The position numbers and the translations under genes are program-made. A stretch of 12,162 nucleotides of DNA from Bacteroidota bacterium (lineage in GTDB: Bacteria; Bacteroidota; Bacteroidia; Chitinophagales; LD1). The notes beneath the pieces are model-generated. The model ran no database searches, was not told where the DNA came from, and was given only the letters and a program-made list of their open reading frames with translations. The first letter of the stretch is position 1; each line of letters starts with the position of its first letter. Of this stretch, positions 1 to 5,728 are shown one piece after another. The stretch is from the NCBI GenBank assembly GCA_028288545.1, contig JAQBNQ010000305.1, forward strand, positions 1 through 12,162, given 5' to 3'.

Positions 1-19
1 CTTTGCGAAAATAAATTTT

Positions 20-361
20 GCCACAGATTCACAGATTAAAATAGAATATGAATGCCTGAATTAAGTGCATCTGTGGCCATGCATTTTCGCACGGAGTTTA
101 AAGGCAGAGAATACAAAATACAGCCAATACATTTAAACTAAAAGCTTTTGTATTTCCCGTCTTTTCCCCTCGGCTGTTTTCTCTGTGCGAAATAATTTGC
201 ATTTAATTGTGGCCATGCATTTTCGCACGGAGTTTAAAGGCAGAGAATACAAAATACAAGTAATACATTTAAACTAAAAAGCTTTTGTCTTTCTCGGCTG
301 TTCCCCCTCGGCTGTTCGCTCTGTGCGAAATAATTTGCATTTAATCTGTGCATCTGTGGCC
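20..361. repeat. Composite intergenic repeat: two tandem units with outer inverted repeats
   Basis: This 372-base stretch has no credible gene. A unit beginning TGTGGCCATGCATTTTCGCA starts at 72 and again at 208, and its first ~51 bases are identical in both copies. A truncated third start (TGTGGCC) lies at 355. The units are ~136 and ~147 bp and differ mainly in the C/T-rich middle. Inside each unit TTTCGCACGGAG (85-96, 221-232) can pair with CTCTGTGCGAAA (181-192, 319-330), giving a long-range stem. The outside is bounded by inverted repeats at 20-40 and 340-360 that match at 20 of 21 positions. The layout resembles a non-coding, palindrome-bearing intergenic repeat or a MITE-like element. 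No transposase and no clear target-site duplication were seen, so mobility is only inferred. Confidence 0.75.
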
Positions 362-372
362 TGTATTTGGGA

Positions 373-1443
373 TTACTTCAATCGGATCTTCAGCTTAACC
401 GGATTATGATCGGAATAATCAAAGCCTAAGTCAATTCCTTTCACCTCTTCTACTTCAATGTTTGGCGATATGTAGAAGTAATCGATGATGGTTTTAAAGG
501 TTTTGCCTTCAGTGTACGAGGTTTCGTTTTTGCGGTTGGTGGCCGTTGTTGGGTCAAAAACATAATTCCAGCCCTGCACATACACCGAATCGTTGTTCAT
601 TAAATACAATTCATCGGTCAGTTTTTCGTGTTCCCAGGTGTGAACATTAAAGCCGGGAGGGGCTATATTCCAGTCGCCGCCTAACACTACATAATTGCCT
701 TTGGCAGCTTCGTCCTCCAATATTTTTTTTGTTAAATCACGTTGTTCCTTTTTTACAAGGCCACCAGCGTCATAGGCTTCAAAATGGGTGTTGATGATAA
801 CAAGGTCTTTTCCGTTAGCAAGTTTGTAGCGCTGTTCTAACAAGCACCTTTTCAAATAAAAAATCCTGCGGGGGAAGTCTGTAATATTTGGCAAGGCAAT
901 GCGTTTCGATTCAACAGGCGTAAATTTTGAAAGCGTTTGCAAACCACCATATACTTTGCCAATGGGATTTGTAAACGGAAAAGGCAAAAACTTTACATCG
1001 TAATTGGCAGTATAAGCATAGTTATGGTCGGGTAAGGTTTTGGCAAACTCTTCTACCTGGTCAATTTTCCAGCTACGCTTACTATTGCGGTCAGCTTCCT
1101 GCAACATAATAAAATCAACATCCTTATTCTTTGACAGCACATCAACCATGCCGGCGTTATTTTTAAGCACATGTTCTTTGGGAGAAGTAACCATTTTGCC
1201 GCCATCGTAAAAGAAATCAACTTCTTTTCCCAAACCACCATAGCCGAGGTTCCAAATCAAAAAGGTAAATGTTGAATCGCTTAATATTTTCGGATTTTGA
1301 GTTCCTGACTGGGGATTGCTTAGCGCAATGTCCTCAACAGGTGCCGGGTTGTATTGGGTAAATATTCCAAAAAGCAACATGGCGCCAACGTACAAACCGA
1401 AACCAAGAACAATGGAAAAAACGATGAGCAGCATCTTCTTCAT
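373..1443 (-). CDS. Membrane-anchored endonuclease/exonuclease/phosphatase family protein
   Basis: A 356-residue protein of the EEP (DNase I-like) superfamily, whose members use a divalent metal to cleave phosphodiester or phosphomonoester bonds in nucleic acids, inositol phosphates or sphingolipids. Residues 1-28 form one hydrophobic segment after MKK, so it is probably a signal anchor with the catalytic domain outside the inner membrane. Superfamily motifs appear in order: WNLGYGG (64-70), LQEAD with metal-binding Glu116, NTHFEAYD (218-225), GGDWN with Asp257 and Asn259, IDYFYIS (320-326) and SDHNP with Asp345-His346. All catalytic positions look intact. The exact substrate cannot be told. 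The ATG at 1443 directly precedes the hydrophobic segment, and a TAnnTTTG-type box lies ~36 bases upstream. The gene is transcribed away from the lipase-like gene and ends at the repeat element. Confidence 0.88.
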   Translation of the reverse strand: MKKMLLIVFSIVLGFGLYVGAMLLFGIFTQYNPAPVEDIALSNPQSGTQNPKILSDSTFTFLIWNLGYGGLGKEVDFFYDGGKMVTSPKEHVLKNNAGMVDVLSKNKDVDFIMLQEADRNSKRSWKIDQVEEFAKTLPDHNYAYTANYDVKFLPFPFTNPIGKVYGGLQTLSKFTPVESKRIALPNITDFPRRIFYLKRCLLEQRYKLANGKDLVIINTHFEAYDAGGLVKKEQRDLTKKILEDEAAKGNYVVLGGDWNIAPPGFNVHTWEHEKLTDELYLMNNDSVYVQGWNYVFDPTTATNRKNETSYTEGKTFKTIIDYFYISPNIEVEEVKGIDLGFDYSDHNPVKLKIRLK

Positions 1444-1478
1444 ATTTATTTAATTGAAAGCCCTGAAATTTATTTGGC

Positions 1479-1486
1479 CAAAGGTA
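1479..1486 (-). promoter_or_regulatory. Candidate Bacteroidetes -7 box for the EEP-family gene
   Basis: Read on the minus strand these bases are TACCTTTG, an exact match to the Bacteroidetes -7 consensus TAnnTTTG, ~36 bases before the ATG at 1443. No good TTTG (-33) element sits at the usual ~20 base spacing, so only half of the promoter is supported. Confidence 0.35.
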
Positions 1487-1620
1487 TCAGAAATGATAAT
1501 ACCCGAATTGGTTCAATATCATATTTTAATTTGATCATAAAAATCATAATAAATCAGCGTTCCATTTTTAGAGGAAGAATTGTCAATTTTTTATAGCTTC
1601 GGCTCAAACTTAAACTTACC

Positions 1621-2454
1621 ATGAATCATTTTGAATGGAGTTGGCAGCAGGAAAGGAAAAAAATATTTGCGCAGGGATGGAGTCCACCGCAAACGAAAGG
1701 GGTGGTGTGCCTTGTGCACGGCTTTAATGAACACAGTGGCCGTTATGAAGATGCAGCGCTAAGATTATGCAATGCGGGATATGCCGTACTTACCTATGAC
1801 CAATTCGGTCATGGTAAAACAGAAGGAAAACGTGGACACACACCAAGTTATGAAGCGCTGCTTGATTCGATAAAAGTGATCCTGGATGAAGCTGAAACGC
1901 GGTTTCCGGGAGTTAGAAAATTTGTATGGGGCCACAGTATGGGCGGTGGCGAAGTATTGAACTACCTGATAAGGCGTCAGCCGAGCCTGTCGGGCGCTAT
2001 TGCTACCGGACCGCTTTTGAAATTGGGTTTTGAGCCGCCAGCTATTAAAGTTTTGCTGGCGCGTATAATGGTGCATATCTATCCGGGGTTTACTGAAAAA
2101 GCGGAGTTGGATGCTGATGGTATTTCTCGTGATAAGGAAGAGGTGCGCAAATACAACGCCGACCCTTACAATCATGGCAAAATTACAGCCGGCATGTTTT
2201 TCGGATTTTTTAATGCCGGTAAATATGCTTTGGCGCATCCTACAGAAATAACAATTCCGTTATTGCTGATGCACGGAACTTCTGATAGATTAACTTCTGC
2301 TGAAGGCACTAAAGAGTTTGCTTCAAAGGCGCCTAAAAACCTTGTTACGCTTAAACTGTGGGAGGGTTTTTATCACGAACTACACAATGAGCCGGAACCG
2401 GACAGAACCGAGGTGTTTACCTATATCATTAACTGGTTAAACGGACGTTTGTAA
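1621..2454 (+). CDS. Alpha/beta hydrolase, monoacylglycerol lipase-like (serine hydrolase)
   Basis: A 277-residue cytoplasmic-looking alpha/beta hydrolase of the Hydrolase_4 / monoacylglycerol lipase type, which hydrolyses monoacylglycerols or other small esters. The oxyanion-hole segment LVHGFNEHSGRY (31-42) is typical of this group. YDQFGHGKTEG (59-69) follows, then the nucleophile elbow GHSMGG (104-109) with Ser106. The other triad members are probably Asp222 in HGTSDRL and His252 in EGFYHELHNE. Length and motif order match the family and there is no signal peptide. The ATG at 1621 is the only good start. The next gene begins 21 bases after its stop on the same strand, suggesting co-transcription. 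The substrate is inferred from the family only; a lysophospholipase-like role is the main alternative. Confidence 0.88.
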   Translation: MNHFEWSWQQERKKIFAQGWSPPQTKGVVCLVHGFNEHSGRYEDAALRLCNAGYAVLTYDQFGHGKTEGKRGHTPSYEALLDSIKVILDEAETRFPGVRKFVWGHSMGGGEVLNYLIRRQPSLSGAIATGPLLKLGFEPPAIKVLLARIMVHIYPGFTEKAELDADGISRDKEEVRKYNADPYNHGKITAGMFFGFFNAGKYALAHPTEITIPLLLMHGTSDRLTSAEGTKEFASKAPKNLVTLKLWEGFYHELHNEPEPDRTEVFTYIINWLNGRL

Positions 2455-2475
2455 TTTGCTTTTCGCAAGTTGACC

Positions 2476-3099
2476 ATGATGCGATTTCTGCGAAAGCTGC
2501 TCATTTTTACACTTACACTACTGGCGCTTTTTGCGGTAGTCTATATTTTCCGTACTCCTGTTTTGCGTTGGTTCGCTACCTCTTTAATTGTTGAAGACCC
2601 ATTGCAAAAAGCAGATGCGATGGTGGTACTGTCAGGCGGAGGTTACGATCGGGGTAACGAGGCGGTTCAGATCGTGCACCAGGGATACACCAACAAAATT
2701 ATCTGCACAGGCGGTAATCCTGTAATTGAATTACGTGTTTTTAATATTGACACCCTGGAGTCGGATATGACTGTAGCCAACTTAAGACGACAGAACATCC
2801 CCGATTCGATTATTGTTGAGTTGCGTGATGGAACCAGCACCAAAGAGGAATCTGACCTTATCCTGGAATACTGCAAGCAAAATAACCTGAAGAAGATCAT
2901 GATACTCTCCTCTAAGCTTCATACCCATCGCGTAAATGAAGTTTTCAGAAAAAAATTAAAAAATGCAGGTATTGACCTGGTTGTGCGCGGAGCACACAAC
3001 TCGCGCTTTGATGAATTACTGTGGTGGAAAAGCGAAGACGGTTTAATAGCCGTTAATAATGAGTGGTTGAAGCGGATGTATTACTGGTATAAGTATTAA
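2476..3099 (+). CDS. YdcF/DUF218 (ElyC/SanA-like) membrane protein
   Basis: A 207-residue protein with one N-terminal membrane segment (about 7-25) followed by a DUF218 domain. Family features visible are KADAMVVLSGGGYDRG (45-60), a region ending in CTGG (77-80), NIPDSIIVE (107-115), a Ser/Thr-Glu-rich stretch (GTSTKEES, 119-126) and the LSSKLHTHRV strand-helix (144-153). DUF218 proteins such as E. coli SanA, ElyC and YdcF are linked to envelope integrity and cell-wall precursor metabolism, but the biochemical activity is not firmly known. The frame extends upstream to a TTG at 2470; the tandem ATGs at 2476 and 2479 are the more likely start. It lies directly after the lipase-like gene and probably shares its transcript. 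Confidence 0.82.
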   Translation: MMRFLRKLLIFTLTLLALFAVVYIFRTPVLRWFATSLIVEDPLQKADAMVVLSGGGYDRGNEAVQIVHQGYTNKIICTGGNPVIELRVFNIDTLESDMTVANLRRQNIPDSIIVELRDGTSTKEESDLILEYCKQNNLKKIMILSSKLHTHRVNEVFRKKLKNAGIDLVVRGAHNSRFDELLWWKSEDGLIAVNNEWLKRMYYWYKY

Positions 3100-3101
3100 T
3101 G

Positions 3102-3394
3102 TTATTTCAGCTTGCCACCCCCAAATAAATTGGTGCACGGTCAAGGTGTTTTTGGAATACTTAAAGGCGATAACCCATTTACGTTTAAATATTACACAGC
3201 TAAATTTTTTTCTGGCGAGCAATTTATTTTTACAAAGAGGAAATTCAAGATTTGTAAGAGAGCAAAAAGTTTGGAGGTACTCCTCCACGCTTATCACAAA
3301 TTTTAATCCTGTGTCGGGAAAGTATTCCTGCCAACCACTCGGCCACTGAGTATATCGCTTTTTCTGCATTTGGCTTTATGACCAGTTGCCTCAT
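3102..3394 (-). pseudogene. Frameshifted RelE/ParE-like toxin gene
   Basis: The ATG at 3394 overlaps the stop of the antitoxin-like gene as ATGA. The first frame reads MRQLVIKPNAEKAIYSVAEW and stops after 49 codons at 3245. The expected continuation is in the next frame: EYFPDTGLKFVISVEEYL, then LCKNKLLARKKFSCVIF, KRKWVIAFKYS and TVHQFIWG. That order (N-terminal helix, P-x-x-G, basic strands, a closing hydrophobic strand) fits the RelE/ParE toxin fold seen in Bacteroidetes. Dropping one G at 3327-3328 and one from the five-G run (plus-strand 3118-3122) gives a single 96-codon frame ending ..FIWGGKLK with a TAA at 3104-3102, two bases from the stop of the YdcF-like gene. The toxin is therefore either inactivated by two indels or misread by two sequencing errors. 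The family call rests on pattern, not a search. Confidence 0.65.
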
Positions 3395-3654
3395 TTCCCA
3401 AAATTATCTTTCAGCCGCTTTTTTATATCTGCGAAAGCCTTTTTTGCCGGTTTGCCTTTGCCCTGTTTTCGGTTCAGATATTCCTCCAGTTGCCATTCGG
3501 TCGGCTGCAATCCGCCGGGCAGAGCTAAATCCTTAGCCGTTAGCTTCTTCCACTTGTGAATGGCAATTGTCTTGTCTTCTGTAAGTTTCCGCAGTTGCTT
3601 TAGGGCTTCATTGCCGGCCCTTGTCGAGGCATCTAATTCGATGGTATAGCGCAT
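3391..3654 (-). CDS. Antitoxin-like small protein upstream of the broken toxin gene
   Basis: An 87-residue protein starting MRYTIELDASTRAGNEALKQ. A beta strand with alternating hydrophobic residues leads into a helix, as in many Bacteroidetes antitoxins that precede RelE-like toxins. The C-terminus is strongly basic (KQGKGKPAKKAFADIKKRLK, 64-83), unusual for the part that would cover a basic toxin. The frame extends to a TTG at 3672, but the ATG at 3654 begins the typical strand and is preferred. Its stop overlaps the toxin ATG by four bases (ATGA), the usual translational coupling. I do not recognise a named antitoxin family; the call comes from size, position and coupling. With the toxin frame broken, it may be a lone antitoxin. 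Confidence 0.6.
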   Translation of the reverse strand: MRYTIELDASTRAGNEALKQLRKLTEDKTIAIHKWKKLTAKDLALPGGLQPTEWQLEEYLNRKQGKGKPAKKAFADIKKRLKDNFGK

Positions 3655-3743
3655 AACACGAAGATAACACAAAATCCTTTTTTACATTTCAGGCAAATTA
3701 ATCTGGCGATATCTTAAATTTATCTTGTAAAAGACAATTCCTT

Positions 3744-5027
3744 ATGGAAAGCTACGGTAAACTTTTGCTCTATTACGCTATCCCCTATTTTACTATTTCG
3801 ATGGTGATAGAGTTGCTTTACGCGCGGTATAAGGGCGAGAATATCGGGATGATGGATTCGGTTAGCAGTCTTAGTTCGGGTATGTCGAACATACTTAAGG
3901 ATACCTTGAAGCTTTCGGTATCCATTGTGTCGTATTCTTTTTTGCTGACTCACATTCAACTTTTTCATTGGGATAAGCCCCCTGTTTGGATATACCTGTT
4001 CTGTTTTGTGTTTATTGATTTAACCGGTTATTGGGTTCATAGAATAGAACATAAGGTCAACTTTTTTTGGAACAACCATATCATTCACCACAGCAGCGAG
4101 GAGTTTAACCTTGCCTGCGCCTTGCGCCAATCCTTTTCTGACTTTATCAGCTTCTTTACCATCTTCTACTTGCCAATGGCTTTGCTCGGTGTGCCAACTG
4201 CAGTAATAGGCATTATAGCGCCCATTCATTTGTTTATGCAATTCTGGTACCATACACGGTATATTAACCGCATGGGCTTTTTGGAGTATGTAATTGTTAC
4301 TCCTTCTCACCATCGTGTTCATCACGCTATGAACGATGTGTACATGGATAAGAACTTTGGACAGATTTTTATTTTTTGGGATAAGCTGTTTGGTACTTAC
4401 CAGGAAGAATTGCCGGACGTTGTTCCGGTTTACGGTGTAAAGAGGCCCGTTAAAACCTGGAATCCTTTTCTGATCAATTTTCAGCATTTGTTTTTGTTGA
4501 TTACCGATGCATGGAGGGCTAAAAGCTGGAAGGACAAATTGCGCATTTGGTTTATGCCCACCGGTTGGCGCCCGGCTGATGTAGCTGAAAAATACCCGGT
4601 AGCGTATGTAGAAGACATAGAAACTTTTGAAAAATTTGATCCGGTTTACTCCAAAGGGTTTATTGCCTGGTCATTTTTTCAAATGGCGGTTAGTCTTGGT
4701 TTGCTGTGTTTCTTCTTTTATCGCATGGGTAACATGCCATATCCTGTAACCTTGTTATATGGGGGCTTTTTGTTGTTCTCTATTTTTGCTTATACTGCTG
4801 TAATGGATAAAAAGATGTATGGTATCCTTGCCACCGTTGCCCAGGCTGCATTTGGAATAGTTATCATCTTTTTAACCGGTGATTGGTTTGGTATGAAAAA
4901 CATATTACCCGCAGGAATTTTTGTGTTGGTGGCGTATTTGGTTCTATCCGTGGCTGCCAGCGTATTCTTCCATTTTACCGAGTTCAGCAAAAATGCTGAA
5001 AGCCAAATAAGGATGGAAACAGCTTAG
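3744..5027 (+). CDS. Sterol desaturase/fatty acid hydroxylase superfamily, alkylglycerol monooxygenase-like
   Basis: A 427-residue integral membrane di-iron oxygenase. The histidine boxes are HRIEH (99-103), HIIHH (112-116) and HHRVHH (189-194), as in the fatty acid hydroxylase superfamily. Hydrophobic segments flank the boxes (about 8-26, 55-70, 81-97, 133-165). After the catalytic part, VDEED-like spacing gives way to a conserved-looking soluble loop (230-300) and four further hydrophobic segments (about 307-326, 335-352, 359-378, 388-410). This long C-terminal membrane extension resembles eukaryotic alkylglycerol monooxygenase (TMEM195) and its bacterial relatives, which oxidise lipids. 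The ether-lipid substrate is inferred. The gene is divergent from the broken toxin-antitoxin pair and 70 bases upstream of the second pair. Confidence 0.87.
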   Translation: MESYGKLLLYYAIPYFTISMVIELLYARYKGENIGMMDSVSSLSSGMSNILKDTLKLSVSIVSYSFLLTHIQLFHWDKPPVWIYLFCFVFIDLTGYWVHRIEHKVNFFWNNHIIHHSSEEFNLACALRQSFSDFISFFTIFYLPMALLGVPTAVIGIIAPIHLFMQFWYHTRYINRMGFLEYVIVTPSHHRVHHAMNDVYMDKNFGQIFIFWDKLFGTYQEELPDVVPVYGVKRPVKTWNPFLINFQHLFLLITDAWRAKSWKDKLRIWFMPTGWRPADVAEKYPVAYVEDIETFEKFDPVYSKGFIAWSFFQMAVSLGLLCFFFYRMGNMPYPVTLLYGGFLLFSIFAYTAVMDKKMYGILATVAQAAFGIVIIFLTGDWFGMKNILPAGIFVLVAYLVLSVAASVFFHFTEFSKNAESQIRMETA

Positions 5028-5055
5028 CTCTTCACATGCTTAGCGGAATATTTAT

Positions 5056-5063
5056 TATCTTTA
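5056..5063 (+). promoter_or_regulatory. Candidate -7 box and ribosome site for the toxin-antitoxin pair
   Basis: TATCTTTA matches the Bacteroidetes -7 consensus TAnnTTTG at all but the last base and lies 35 bases before the antitoxin ATG. A purine-rich AAGGA at 5089-5093, four bases before the ATG, is one of the few Shine-Dalgarno-like sites in the window. No clear -33 element was seen. Confidence 0.3.
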
Positions 5064-5097
5064 TAACACCACTAATTAAAAGCCTGGTAAGGAAATT

Positions 5098-5304
5098 ATG
5101 AAAGTATTATTGGACATAAAAGACAATAAAGCTGCACATTTGCTCGAAGTGTTGAAGGGCTTATCCTATGTAAAGACCAAGCTTATTACACCGGAAAAGG
5201 CTTTGTTGATGGAGGAAATAAAGGAAGCTATAGACAATCTTAAACTGGTAAGAAAGGGAAAACTTAAAGCCCGTCCTGCAAAAGAATTATTGGATGAGTT
5301 ATAA
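5098..5304 (+). CDS. Antitoxin-like protein of a RelE-type toxin-antitoxin pair
   Basis: A 68-residue protein beginning MKVLLDIKDNKAAHLLEVLK, with a short strand, a helix, then a charged helical C-terminus ending in KARPAKELLDEL. This is the usual look of small Bacteroidetes antitoxins encoded just before a RelE-family toxin, where the C-terminal helix wraps the toxin. Its last 11 bases overlap the toxin gene (shared 5294-5304), strong support for translational coupling. An AAGGA ribosome-site-like sequence precedes the ATG. No obvious DNA-binding domain such as HTH or RHH is recognisable beyond the N-terminal strand, so whether it represses its own promoter is unknown. Confidence 0.78.
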   Translation: MKVLLDIKDNKAAHLLEVLKGLSYVKTKLITPEKALLMEEIKEAIDNLKLVRKGKLKARPAKELLDEL

Positions 5305-5623
5305 TATTCTTACTATACCTCCATTCGACAAACAACTGAAAAGGTTAGCAAAAAAGTATCTTTCATTAAAAAGGGATTTTGGAGGATTTTTAAAAGACTT
5401 AGAGCAGAATCCAAAACTTGGCACCCCGCTAGGAAATAATTGTTACAAAATCCGGCTTACCATAACCGCTAAAGGAAAAGGCAAAAGCGGTGGCGCGAGG
5501 ATCATTACTAATTTTGTGGTTAGCGAAAGCACTGTGTTTTTAATCGCGGTCTACGACAAGGCTGAAAAGGAAAATCTGACCGACAAAGAGCTTAAAGAAT
5601 TGTTGAAATACGTTCCGAAATAA
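5294..5623 (+). CDS. RelE/ParE superfamily toxin
   Basis: A 109-residue basic protein of the RelE/ParE toxin superfamily; RelE-type members cleave mRNA at the ribosome. Visible features are the N-terminal PPFDKQLKRLAKKYLSLKRD helices (9-28) and the GTPLGNNCYKIRL strand (43-55). A glycine/lysine-rich KGKGKSGGARIIT segment (60-72) is typical of this subfamily, followed by VFLIAVYDKAEKENLTDKEL (81-100). The frame is intact and of usual length. It overlaps the antitoxin by 11 bases and is followed within 12 bases by a hairpin. Family assignment is fairly sure; the target and cleavage mode are inferred. Confidence 0.85.
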   Translation: MSYNILTIPPFDKQLKRLAKKYLSLKRDFGGFLKDLEQNPKLGTPLGNNCYKIRLTITAKGKGKSGGARIITNFVVSESTVFLIAVYDKAEKENLTDKELKELLKYVPK

Positions 5624-5634
5624 ATCTTTAAAAG

Positions 5635-5662
5635 CCTATCCCCTGCAAGGGTTTGGGAGAGG
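5635..5662 (+). terminator. Terminator-like hairpin after the toxin gene
   Basis: CCTATCCC (5635-5642) can pair with GGGAGAGG (5655-5662) at seven of eight positions, with CCCT/AGGG possible inside. It lies 12 bases after the toxin stop. There is no T-run after it, so it may instead be one of the C/G-rich palindromic repeats common between genes in Bacteroidetes. Confidence 0.4.
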
Positions 5663-5667
5663 TGTAT

Positions 5668-5675
5668 TATATTTG
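5668..5675 (+). promoter_or_regulatory. Candidate -7 box for mfd
   Basis: TATATTTG is an exact TAnnTTTG match 53 bases before the mfd ATG. The nearest TTTG (5652-5655) is only 12 bases upstream, shorter than the usual ~20, so the -33 element is not supported. Confidence 0.4.
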
Positions 5676-5692
5676 CGTCTCATTTTCGTGTA

Positions 5693-5727
5693 CCCCGCAG
5701 GTAAGCCCTACGGGGCTAAATTGTTTT
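5693..5727 (+). promoter_or_regulatory. GC-rich hairpin followed by a T-rich run just before mfd
   Basis: CCCCG (5693-5697) pairs with CGGGG (5711-5715), or alternatively AGCCC (5704-5708) pairs with GGGCT (5713-5717). The two stems share bases and exclude each other. TAAATTGTTTTT follows up to the mfd start. It could be a terminator for the toxin-antitoxin unit or a structured mfd leader. Confidence 0.4.
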
Positions 5728-5728
5728 T

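Noticed and set aside
1354..1596. An 80-codon plus-strand frame overlapping the start of the EEP-family gene
   Set aside because: Half of it is antisense to the EEP coding sequence and the rest reads AT-rich intergenic DNA with no protein-like pattern.
3272..3287. TGGAGG-TACT-CCTCCA hairpin with a T-run on the minus strand, like a terminator
   Set aside because: It lies inside the toxin-like coding sequence, and both strands of the stem are explained by codons there.
3327..3344. On the minus strand GGCCGAGTGGTTGGCAGG resembles the D-arm of a serine or leucine tRNA
   Set aside because: No anticodon stem, T-arm or acceptor pairing follows, and the bases encode the EWLAG/EYF region of the toxin-like frame.
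3112..3349. Two small plus-strand frames of 64 and 67 codons
   Set aside because: They are antisense to the toxin-like pseudogene, have no family resemblance and lack plausible starts.
4020..4487. A 155-codon minus-strand frame inside the hydroxylase gene
   Set aside because: It is the antisense shadow of a clear membrane hydroxylase with all histidine boxes in the plus frame.
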